NCBI GenBank assembly: GCA_017893485.1
Contig: CM030360.1
Coordinates: forward strand, 2,634,501 to 2,698,500
Direction of reading: 5' to 3'
DNA from: Hemerocallis citrina
Lineage: Eukaryota > Streptophyta > Magnoliopsida > Asparagales > Asphodelaceae
Length of the DNA stretch: 64,000 nt
This document shows, in pieces, positions 1 through 9,255 of the stretch (position 1 is its first letter; each line of letters opens with the position of its first letter). The notes beneath the pieces are model-generated. The model saw only the letters and a list, made by a program, of their open reading frames with translations. It was not told the DNA's origin and ran no database searches. A program made the translations under genes and the position numbers.

Positions 1-229
1 CCTTGATCGCTTTGTTCCTTAGGGGATAGACATCTTTGGTCTTCCTTTTCCTCAAAAGTTCCTCTAACCCCAGGGAAAGGGGTCGTTTTTGCGCTGGCAC
101 TTTAGCCTCCGCCCGTGCCTTCATCTTTGCCTCTGCCTTCGCCTTCATCTCCGCCTCTACCTTTGCCTTAGCCTCCGCTTCAGTCTTTAGAACCGCACGC
201 CCAGCCCTCAAAAATTCGTCTGAAACCAT
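1..229 (-). CDS. 5' end of an unknown Lys/Ala/Glu-rich protein, cut by window edge
   Basis: A minus-strand frame opens at an ATG (227-229, context ACCATGG) and has no stop before the left edge, giving 76 codons. The product begins MVSDEFLRAGRAVLKTE and continues with an alternating Ala/Glu/Lys stretch (repeated KA, EA and MKA units), then a basic segment ending TKDVYPLRNKAIK. The stretch should form a charged single helix or coiled coil. I do not recognise the family. Upstream DNA (on the minus strand) is rich in TAGGGTTT-type motifs common in plant 5' leaders, which favours a host gene start over random sequence. It could also be the start of an unrecognised gag. The rest lies outside the window. 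Confidence 0.4.
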   Translation of the reverse strand, partial: MVSDEFLRAGRAVLKTEAEAKAKVEAEMKAKAEAKMKARAEAKVPAQKRPLSLGLEELLRKRKTKDVYPLRNKAIK

Positions 230-985
230 GGTCGTTTGTTGGAAGGGAACGAAACCGAGGAAGCAGTATAGATATATTAGCAATTAATCAAGTACACTAA
301 ATTTTGGCATTAGCTATTTAATATTTGCGATAATATCTCTGATAAGAATGAGTGACACCGATGAAAAATTAGTAATTTGAAACATTAATCAATGAGAAAC
401 ACGCTCCAATGCTAACCTATAGGCCCTGTGAAGAATGCACATTCACAACAAAACTTTGTATCAGATTATTATCATGTTGCACAGAAGAAAGCAAAAGTTC
501 CACAATAATGCACAAACTTGAAACTGAGAACAATAGGTCATGTTATATAGACATAGTGGTAAAACTGAACAAAATTAAATCATAAAACTCGAAACAATAC
601 ACAAAGCCACATATAGTCATAAACCCTGAAATCCAAACCTCAATTTCAATATCAAACAATCTCGATCACAACCACATCACAATACACAAAAGAAAAACCT
701 GACATTTTCTTTATTGACGATTTCTCGATCACTCTAGAGAAATCAATCACTGAATGAAACTAAACTTTAGATTTTTTGCTTAGTTTTTCTAACAAACCCT
801 AGATGCAATAACTAACATCCAAATGAAAACACCCACTCACCAATTCCCCCATATAACAATCCCAAACCAACCTCCAAACCCTAAAAACTGATCAGTCTCA
901 CCCATAATTTCCCTAATCTAAACTAAACCAACCCAATTCAAAACCCTAATCATTCAATCAAGCCCAAACCACACCACATCAAATC
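230..985 (-). promoter_or_regulatory. Putative 5' leader/promoter region of the left-edge gene
   Basis: No coding frame of note. Read on the minus strand it holds several AGGGTTT/TTAGGGTTT (telo-box-like) motifs near 845-950 and pyrimidine-rich stretches, as plant 5' leaders and leader introns often do. LTR-a sits directly upstream. No clear TATA box or splice pair was fixed. Confidence 0.25.
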
Positions 986-2388
986 TGTAACACCCTAGAT
1001 TTTTAAATAATTTTTTGAGATTAATAAATGAATTAAAATAATTTTTTAGTGATTTAATAAACATTTTTCTGAAATTTTCTTTTTTACACGTGCAAAACAC
1101 GTGTAAATATTTTCTTGGGTAGTCCAAAGTATGAATTTATTTTGGGGAAACCTATTATTTGTGAGTAGGTATTATTTTTAAATTTTCTGGATTTTTCTTA
1201 TATTTATTTGACATATTTGCAAATATTACAAAAAGATGAGCTTTTGTGAAAAATTACCACATGGAGTGAAAACTCAAGAATTTCAGATTTTTAGGCTGAG
1301 AATGATGCCTAGCCAACTCAGAGGTAAAAATTTTACCTTTTGTTTTGGTATATTTGGGTTATTTCGCAAATTTTTAAAGAATGGTTTTTTTTTGTTGCAA
1401 AATTGCCACTTTAAGGCCAAAACTTACAAAATTATTTTTCTGAGTTTACAAACAGTGCTGGCAAGTGTTTGGTTAGTTATTTTTGTTTTTTAAATCTAAA
1501 TTTAATTGGTTTATCTAATTTCCAAGTATAAAGATTTATATATGTAAAGATATATTCAAAAAGGGATATTTTACAAATCTATTCAAAAACCCTAATTACT
1601 TGGATTTCTGACCTATTAATAAGAGGGTGCAGCCGTCTCTTTGCTACACTGCACAAAGAGTTTTCTTTATTATTATTTTCTTGGAGTTTCGAAGCGATGA
1701 TCTTGGTTTTCTTGCGAAAGGAAGGGTTTTCTTATTCTCTTTATTTTCTTCGGTTGATTCTTCAATAAGGTGAGTGACATATGTTTATTTTCTTATTGTT
1801 CTAAGCATGTTATATGTGATGATTTGTCTGTTAGAAAGCATGATAGAGATTGTATGAAGATATATTGAACTTTGATGGATTGATGAATTAAAAATTGAAT
1901 CTTTCATGAAAACTATGCTATTGATGATTAAACTTATATATGGATGACTTGAGATTGTTAAAGAACCTAATAGAAATCATGAGTAGGTTGTTTTCTTTCA
2001 TATACTTGCTTAATTGAACATATATGAAGAGTTGTATGATGTGAATTGCATAGAATTGATAAAAAGTGAACTTTTACTGTGTGTACACATGGTTGCTCTG
2101 TTCTTGATATTTCGATGAAGTGAAACTTGATTTATACATGTTATGGTTGCATATATTTCGTGGGAAACTGTTGTAAGTGGTTGGGGATGTGTTTAATAAC
2201 TTAGAAGTGGCGTTATTGAATGAAAAGATTGAATTTTTGAAGTGAAAAGGGGGCGTTAGTTTTCGGGTTTGATGGTGTATGGCCGAAAAGTGGATTTTGT
2301 GATTTTTGTGAATTTCGATTGGGTTTGAGTTTTATATGATGCTGAGATGAAATAAAACCTTACACTACTCCTTAACATGATTCTACTA

Positions 2389-2390
<2 letters not shown>

Positions 2391-2438
<48 letters not shown>
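2391..2438. repeat. (AC)24 microsatellite inside LTR-a
   Basis: Forty-eight bases of perfect AC dinucleotide. On the minus strand it gives a run of alternating Cys/Val codons, which is not a gene. Confidence 0.95.
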
Positions 2439-2440
<2 letters not shown>

Positions 2441-3625
2441 ATACTCATATGACCATATGTCTCTGTTTTGAAGACTGCCGAAATTGATTTTTTTGATGTT
2501 TTATGAAATTTTGATTGAGATCTGAATTGTTTGATACCGAGACTTACTTGAAAAATATACTACTCGTATAGGTTGCTTTCTTGATGTTTTACTGATGCCT
2601 AATCACATATATGCACTTATATATACTCTCATGTCCTGTTTTGAAGAAGATTATGAAAATTTGCTTTTTTGTGAATTTGATGTGATTTTGATATATTTTA
2701 TAAACTCCTATATGTTATAAAAGTTATATTTAATCATCTCAGGAATTTGGTTTTGCAAGTTTATGATTTTACAGCGTATATTCATGTATCAGTCGAAACA
2801 TGCACAAACCTTGAACTGGTTGTATAGCAGGTTACGGTTGACTGCGCGGTTGACCGACATATTATATTTTGGGAATTTTAATTTGACAGTCGACCGCCCT
2901 GTTTTTGCACTATTTTGAGCGGTCGATCGTCAGTCATTTTACTTGCTGTTTTTGTTGAATTGTTTTCGTTTCTTTTGAATAATTAATCCTTCGAACTTGT
3001 GAATTATTAATCTACTGTTTTAGATTATGTTTTACTACAGATTTTAGTATTTTACAGAGAGTTGTATTTTAATTATAATAGAATTTAAATTATATTCCTA
3101 TGACTTTATTAAGTGAACTATACACGTTTTTCGAGTAATTGATGTTTGTGATATTCTATGACTTTAAAAATATGATTCTCAATTATTTAATAGATTTGAT
3201 ATTGTATTTCAATTCTGGAATTATGTGTGCATATCGAATGAATTTGGATTTTGTTAACTTAAGAGGTTTTTATCGATATAAACGTTTTGATGATGAAAGT
3301 AAGAGTTCTTATTGGAAGTTTTGGTATTGATATTCGATTTGTGAGTCTCTAGGAGTTGAGTGGGAGTCCTGTGTACCGGCAGATGAGATTATGTGAATTT
3401 TGACCAGTTAGGGTCATTGGGGTTGTTTTGTGGAATTAAGTCCGGCATGATACACTAACTCTAGATAGGAGAATTGTGTCTTTAATAATAATCAACCTAA
3501 GGACATGCACTAGTGGAGATGTGATGGAACTTGGGAAACGTAAATATATGCTCTTGGAATTTTTAGTCCAACGAATGCATTCCAGGACTGTGTGTTGTTC
3601 TGTCTCGAGTGGACATTTTTATGTT

Positions 3626-3850
3626 CGCGTGTCGAGGGTCTACAGGCCTATTCACGGAGCATGCAGGGTGCATTCGCGTGTTGAGGGTCAGTGGGCCTAT
3701 TCACGGAATGTACTTTGTGTATCTGCACGTCGAGGGCCTCGCAAGCCTATTCGTGGGGTACACGATAGGAAGGTGATTCTCCGATTTTTTGGAGCTATTC
3801 TTACATGATGCTTGCACGTCGAGGGTTGTGATGCCTATTTGCGGAGTATT
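3626..3850 (+). repeat. Degenerate tandem repeat in LTR-a
   Basis: Four diverged copies of a unit with a CGCGTGTCGAGGGT-like head and a GCCTATTCACGG-like tail start at about 3626, 3675, 3724 and 3813. The first three are spaced 49 bases apart. Internal tandem amplification is also seen at other positions in LTR-b and LTR-c. Confidence 0.6.
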
Positions 3851-4494
3851 CTGAATCTTGTTTCCGTCACCGTAGTAGGATTAGTTGCATAACGAGGGAT
3901 TTAACCATATAAGGTGAAGAATGATAAGGGCTTGCACCGGACCTATGTAGTGTGGAATGCATAGAATCCGACAAGTATGCATTAAAGAGTCATCATATAG
4001 CATCTGTGTTTTCTTGACTTGGTTTTATGTATGAGATTTCTTCTTTTTACCTACACTTGACACTTAGTCTAGTTTCACTTGATGTTTTCATGTTTTATTT
4101 ATTGTTATTTCATTTTCCATTCGTTATTACTATTGATATGTGTTACTTGTAATTTTATTCTTCATATTTTATTTTTGCTGATTTTCATTTAATGTTACTC
4201 ACACCGTTATGGCTGACCCCTGTAGTTTTGGGGGTTAGGGTTATCTCTAGCCTCATGTTTTACATGTAGGTACCTATAGCATTGGAATTTTGGATGGATG
4301 TGGTAGATTGATGTTGTGTCTTATGTAAATTGTAAAAGAAAGAAATTTGTAATTCAAAGTGTTTAATTTTTCGCTGTGTTTTGTAAAGAATTGATGTAAT
4401 AAAAGTTGAAAAATATTATCTATGATTTGGCTATGTTTACTATTACCTTGAGGTTGATGCTGAGAATTGTGTCACGTATTTCCGAGATATTATA

Positions 4495-4729
4495 TTGGCA
4501 AAATGCCTAACCTTAAACGATGCCTATTTGAAGTGGCAAAATGCCTATTTGAAGAGGAAGATGAGAGGAATGAGATTACTTGAACGATGGGGGATTTGGG
4601 GGCTGGCTTGTCATCTTGATCGGGGACACCATGGATCGAAACCTAACCTTAACCCTAACCATGTCAATCAGCAACTTCTACGCCTTTGGCAAACCCTAAG
4701 ATTTGACATCAGAGCAAAAAAACCAAAAC
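4495..4729. other. Non-coding stretch between LTR-a and the PAF1-like exon
   Basis: No gene. Read on the minus strand it follows a perfect splice donor (GTGAGT) at the end of the PAF1-like exon, so it may be the beginning of that gene's first intron. GGCAAAATGCCTA occurs twice (near 4498 and 4533), a small local duplication. Confidence 0.35.
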
Positions 4730-5426
4730 TCACTTCATCTTGCAAATAAAAGTGGTCGGCTTCTTAATCATATTCTCAATCTTATCCCCACTCAAAAAAA
4801 CCCATGTCCTCCTCTCCATCGCTCTTGATCCTCCCCCTTCCACATATGCCGATCCATGGCGACGACCACCATGATGATGTTGCTGACCATGCACATGCCT
4901 CGACCCCCACTTCCTTCCATAACCTCCTTCGTCTTCTGCAGCACGCTCACCTGCAACTGCTTCAACATATGTTGCCTCCTATCCTCCGCCCTCTGCTTCT
5001 CATACTCCCTTTTCTTCCTCGCCATTTTTTGCTCCTCCGTCTCCACCCCCTTCCCCTTATTCAGTGTAGCCTTATGCGGCGGCAGCTTCGGGGGTAATGA
5101 AACCAATGTCGGAGAGAGAGGAGGCGGCGGAGCAACAGGAGGCCGAGGAGGCGACGAAAGGTAGTAGGAGTTAGGGTTAGCGTTTGGAGGGGTGACAGAG
5201 GGGCAAATAACTGGAATTGTTGAAGCTACTGGTACGGATGGGCCGATGCAGCAGCGGCTGCTGGTTGAAGTTAGGGTTAGAGTTGAAGTGTTTGGGATTA
5301 TAGAGGGAGTGATGCGAGTACTTATATTCAATCGGTGGGGGAGGGATATTAGTGTTAGGGTTTTGGGGAAGGGAATGAGGAGGGCGGAGGTGCTGGCGGT
5401 GGCACGAATGGCCGGTACGACGCCAT
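4730..5426 (-). pseudogene. Degenerate first exon of a PAF1 (ELF7/VIP2-like) homologue
   Basis: On the minus strand an ATG at 5424-5426 begins MASYRPFVPPPAPPP. The Pro-rich start then passes through three frames. A charged helix (VETEEQKMARKKREYEKQRA, then LKQLQ and LQKTKEVM) follows, and the exon ends FLSGDKIENMIKKPTTFICKMK next to a GTGAGT donor. In plant PAF1 homologues (RNA polymerase II-associated factor 1; ELF7/VIP2 in Arabidopsis) I recall the same order: MASYRP start, proline-rich head, 'ETEEE..RKKREYEKQR' helix, then a 'KKPTTFLCK.K' motif entering the conserved domain. Frames break near 5357, near 5190 and in a C5 run at 4904-4908. The retained donor argues for a genomic copy, not a processed one. 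No following exon was found to the left. The 271-codon open frame at 4792-5607 is a composite artefact of these shifts. Confidence 0.65.
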
Positions 5427-5931
5427 GCTTGGAATCAGCAATCTGAGCGCGAATTTGGAGGTGAATGATTTTAGGGGTTTGGGATTGATCGAAAATTGGG
5501 ATCTTGGATTTGAAAGGGGTGGATGACAAGGAGAGTGAAGAGGAATAGAGAGAGGTGTTGGGGCTGGTTGATCCTCTGGACTTTGTTATTACCCCCAGTA
5601 GCACCAACTTTTATTTTATATGAGTAACACGTTTGTAAATAATTATGTTGTAAATAAATTTATAAGGGTATTATCATAGCTGACAACAATTGAGTAGATG
5701 GACGGTTAGTATAACTCCCACTTAAAAATGAGTGGTTGAGATTAGATCAATCATGTTGATTTGTTTACAAACTATACAACTCCAACACTTGAATATATCA
5801 CTAGAGATGTCATAGTTGTGGTACATGTTAGTTATGTAAAATGTATTAAATGCTTTGATTAGAGAAAGGGGAAGAAAAAAAGGAGTAAATTATATCATTA
5901 GCTTAGCAAAAAAACATATTTTCCCACATTC
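5427..5931. other. Non-coding sequence upstream of the PAF1-like exon
   Basis: AT-rich sequence with no frame, repeat or promoter element that I can support. Confidence 0.4.
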
Positions 5932-5947
5932 CTCAATAACAAATGTT
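5932..5947. repeat. Left target-site duplication of LINE-1 (16 bp)
   Basis: CTCAATAACAAATGTT occurs here and again, perfectly, at 24502-24517. It borders a T-run (the poly(A) tail of a minus-strand LINE) on this side. Confidence 0.9.
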
Positions 5948-6196
5948 TTTTTTATTGAGGAAAAGGTGGAGTTTGGCCACCCTGTTTCATTAATAAGAGA
6001 TTAATAAAACAAAACTCAGGGTACTGAGCTTACAACAAAATCCTAGAAATAAAACAGAAAAACATACTCCACCCCGAACGTGGGGGGTGGGACAAAATAC
6101 AGACAAAGCATAAAGTAGCCACCAAGTAATACATTATTCCCCCCAACAAGCCCTGGGGTGGTGGGTATCAATGTCCATCAAAGCTCGTGCCAGTTC

Positions 6197-6423
6197 TCAG
6201 TCAATCGTCGGGCCAATCTCAATCTCCTCGTCGTCAAACTCCTGTACCTGGAAAACTGTCGCAATCCTGTCCCTGGGACCTGCTGCTGCCACATTAGCCC
6301 AAAATGAAATTAGATGCATAATATGATTCAGATTGCTAGAAATACTATTGCAAGTTCTACGAAAGTATAGATTATTTCTGTTTAGCCATAGCACCCAGGT
6401 CATTGCGGCAATCGCGATATACC
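6197..6423 (-). pseudogene. LINE ORF2 C-terminus (part 2)
   Basis: After removal of the 6429-23849 insertion this frame continues the LINE ORF2 from 23850. It reads QAWYIAIAAMTWVLWLNRNN and ends ...EEIEIGPTID before a stop. A Trp-rich 'W.LW..RNN..F' segment followed by a short acidic tail is the usual end of plant L1 ORF2 proteins. The downstream 250 bases to the poly(A) are 3' UTR. Confidence 0.7.
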
Positions 6424-6428
6424 ACGCC
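6424..6428. repeat. Left target duplication of LTR-b (ACGCC)
   Basis: ACGCC at 6424-6428 matches ACGCC at 23850-23854. Joining across it restores the LINE reading frame (..GAMREAL then QAWYIA..). Confidence 0.9.
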
Positions 6429-8159
6429 TGTAACGCCCCGAACTTCCTATATGGAGAATTCGAGACATGAGCCAGGACCTTTACATTCAATTAGTCACAA
6501 TACACAGATTTGTGGAGAATTTAAAAACTTTTTACTACTACAATATTACAGACCGAGTGGTTCCATTGATTCCACATTACAACAGAGTATATAAGAATGA
6601 AAGACGACAATATCAGGCACTTCATTTGTAAGCCATGCCTTCACTGGAGTCCTCCCGGTTGGTGATCCTGTGTCCACGACTACGATCCAATACCTGTACT
6701 TCTACACTGCGGTACCTATTGAAGTGGGGACGTCAGTATTCACTGACGCTTAAGGGCTGATCATATAGCAGCGAATCTCCAAAAACAAACATATAAAACA
6801 TGGTAAAATATGTCGGTGTAGTTTAAGTGTTCGTGAGTGCAATGACTAGAATCTAATGCAATGCCAACTTATCTAGGATGCTCCTATTCTAATGCAAGCA
6901 AGTCTCCGGAACAGTATGCATCCCATACTACATACGCCCCATCTCAAGCCGTTTCTCCAAGTATAGGGATTTGAACCCGCGTTATGAATTACTAATTGTA
7001 CACAACCTGTTCCTGACAGATACTACATGACTGATGAGGTTGCAAACGTGGTCAAGTCCCACCAATGCAGTACGCTCATGGTGTCTATGTTTGCCACTAC
7101 TACCCGGTACACCGGACCTCACTCAAAAACCAGACGAACACGGGGTCTCTCCGAGCGCAGTATAGCATACAAAGCCTATCCTGTGTCGCCCCTAACTCAT
7201 AGACCGTGATCTATGGCCTGTTCGCTCTCTCCTGGCCAAGGACCCGACGAAGTTCCGGGGTCCATCCCCCTAGCTCCGCCGCCTTATCATGGCACTTCAG
7301 GAATTAATAGTGTGCAATACGCATCCCGTGCTCCCAACTCGTGAGAAGGCACCGTACGTATCCCTTTGACGGGAAGGTACAACCCAATAACACCACCTAA
7401 GGTCGGCCCCAAGGACGAGTTGGTCGTAAGGTGCCCCCTACTGCCAACTCCTCTCCTTCTGGCTAAATGGTTAAGTAATGATCTTTATGCGTTACTAACC
7501 TAACAATGTCACTAACCTAAACGAACTACGAGACTTTAACTAAGAGATTCTTGATTTCACCATGGTCCCACCCTATGGCCTATTGATCCAAGACATTAGC
7601 GACGGAATCTCCCTTATTCATCACTACCCCTAACTTGGATCTCGTCAACACCCTCGGCCCGCGATCAACCCACACCAGTTAGATCCGTCGGTGCCCAAGG
7701 TGAGATTTTATCCTAGTTCCCAAGGCGGTAAGATGCGAGTCTTGATGATCAATGACCCCTAGGGTAGCTACAAGACCCTAGACGAGCTTTCACCAAGCTA
7801 TCCACACTAGTAACTTTCTCAATCCATTAATTTCTCATACAAGGGAGACGAAGAATGTTTTCATGATAGGCTCCAACTTTAATTAGAACCTCACACTACT
7901 AGAACTCATGAGTTCTTTTTGCCCTAAATTGAACTAGAACTACATACACTAGATTCATGAGTTCTTTCTCAAGTTGAGCTAGAATCACCTAGAACCTACG
8001 TGAATGGGTTCTTATCAAATTAGTTAGAACCATCATGGAGCTAGTTTCATGGGTTTCTTTTTAAGAGTTGACTAGAGCAATCATGGAGCATTGGTTCATT
8101 TCTTAGAATCATTAACTACAACAAATCTTTAGCATGGTAGTTCTCTTTTTGACATAGCA

Positions 8160-8522
8160 CACAAACTCAAACATGATCTAATATAACTCAAGCATGGTAG
8201 TCCTACATACTAACTCAAGCATGATGAGTTAACTAGAAGGTCACATAGCATGAATGGGTTCTCTTTTGACATAGACAACAACTCAAGCATGATTTAACAC
8301 AACTCAAGCATGGTAGTCTTACTTACTAACTCAAGCATGGTAAGTTACTAGAATGTCACATAGCATGAATGGGTTCCTTTTTGACATAGACAACAACTCA
8401 AGCATGATTTAACACAACTCAAGCATGGTAGTCTTACTTACTAACTCAAGCATGGTAAGTTACTAGAATGTCACATAGCATGAATGGGTTCCTTTTTGAT
8501 ATAGACAACAACTCAAGCATGC
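8160..8522. repeat. 115-bp tandem repeat of LTR-b, left part
   Basis: Units contain ACTCAAGCATG twice to three times, TCACATAGCATGAATGGG and TTTTTGACATAG. The copies starting at 8346 and 8461 are exactly 115 bases apart. The array was split by Tat-1, which used CATGC within a CAAGCATG unit as target. Confidence 0.85.
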
Positions 8523-9183
8523 TGATATGGCTAAAAATAGGATTAAATCGGGACCGTTCACATCGGACTCGAATCTTAAAGCTCAGGGGTAAAACGGTAA
8601 TTTCACATGGAAATGGGTCCGAAGCGGGGTACTGGGTCTCCTTCTCACAGATCCAATAACCCGCAAACGGATCCACCTCAGCTGGGTACGGGTTTCAACC
8701 CGCTACCAACCCGATCCGACAAGATACAATCAAGGTCCCTGATTAGATCTAAATCAACGGCCATGATTCACAGCTATCTTTTCACTGGGGATTAGGGATT
8801 AAATTCCTTAACTGATTATAGGGGATATACCTTATCAGATTACATGCCTTATCTGATTACGGGGAATATTCCTTATCTAATCACGGGGATTACATTCCTA
8901 AAACCAGTCCCTAAGACGCCTATAAATACCCCTCACCCATCTCCATTAAGAGGTAATCAATCTTTTTCTAGTTAAACGCTCTTTCATAATCATTTCTGGT
9001 TACTGACTTGAGCGTCGGAGGGTGCGTCGCCGGGAACAACCCCGGTGTCTCACACTTTTTGCAGGTGAACGGCGAGAGCAACGATCAGGGTTCGACGGAA
9101 CAGGTATACAGGTTCTCCTATTCAGTTTCCCCAAGAACTCACAAATTCATCTGTTTGCCCCCACACCGAATTTAGCGGCAACA
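8523..9183 (+). repeat. Tat-1 5' LTR
   Basis: Starts TGATATGGCTAAAAATAGG and ends GCGGCAACA. It holds a TATA box (8921-8928). It is nearly identical to 21189-21848. Confidence 0.95.
8921..8928 (+). promoter_or_regulatory. TATA box of Tat-1 5' LTR (sense promoter)
   Basis: CCTATAAATACCCC. The same element sits at 21586-21593 in the 3' LTR and, on the minus strand, in both Tat-2 LTRs (52773-52780, 33762-33769). Transcription is expected to start roughly 30 bases downstream. Confidence 0.7.
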
Positions 9184-9186
9184 GAT

Positions 9187-9204
9187 TGGCGCCGTCTGTG
9201 GGAA
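9187..9204 (+). other. Primer binding site of Tat-1
   Basis: TGGCGCCGTCTGTGGGAA begins three bases after the LTR. The TGGCGCCG part is complementary to a tRNA 3' end CGGCGCCA, as in tRNA-Asp. Tat-2 has the same site. Confidence 0.8.
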
Positions 9205-9255
9205 ACTAACGAATAGCGACCTTTCCTCCTTCCGGTGAATAGGTTTTCTCCTGCC

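Larger units (their letters stand above)
986..4494 (+). mobile_element. Solo LTR (LTR-a) of a Tekay-type Ty3/gypsy chromovirus
   Basis: It starts TGTAACACCCTAGATTTTT, the start type shared by every other long LTR here (6429 reversed, 40489, 54845, 63794). About 100 bases in it carries the inverted repeat ACACGTG-CAAAA-CACGTGT, also present in the 63794 LTR that follows a chromodomain integrase gene, which is why I assign it to Tekay. A block near 3945-3985 (CCTATGTAGTGTGGAATGCATA) recurs near 57560 in LTR-e and reversed near 6920 in LTR-b. The right end is inferred from the terminal ATATTATA. Flanks AAATC (left) and TTGGC (right) do not match; if the end is instead 4500, AAATC/AAATG differ by one base. 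No gag or pol lies inside. Confidence 0.65.

Noticed and set aside
2256..2438. Minus-strand frame starting with alternating Cys/Val
   Set aside because: Translation of an (AC)n microsatellite.
2840..2935. GCGGTCGA/GTCGACCGC motifs in LTR-a and again near 29910 in copia-1
   Set aside because: Short and few; sharing between unrelated LTRs may be chance.
4792..5607. 271-codon minus-strand open frame
   Set aside because: Its parts belong to different frames of a PAF1-like exon; the true start (MASYRPF, 5426) lies in another frame, so the long frame is accidental.
8160..8522. Regular repeats resembling a CRISPR array
   Set aside because: A 115-bp direct tandem array in a plant LTR without repeat/spacer structure.
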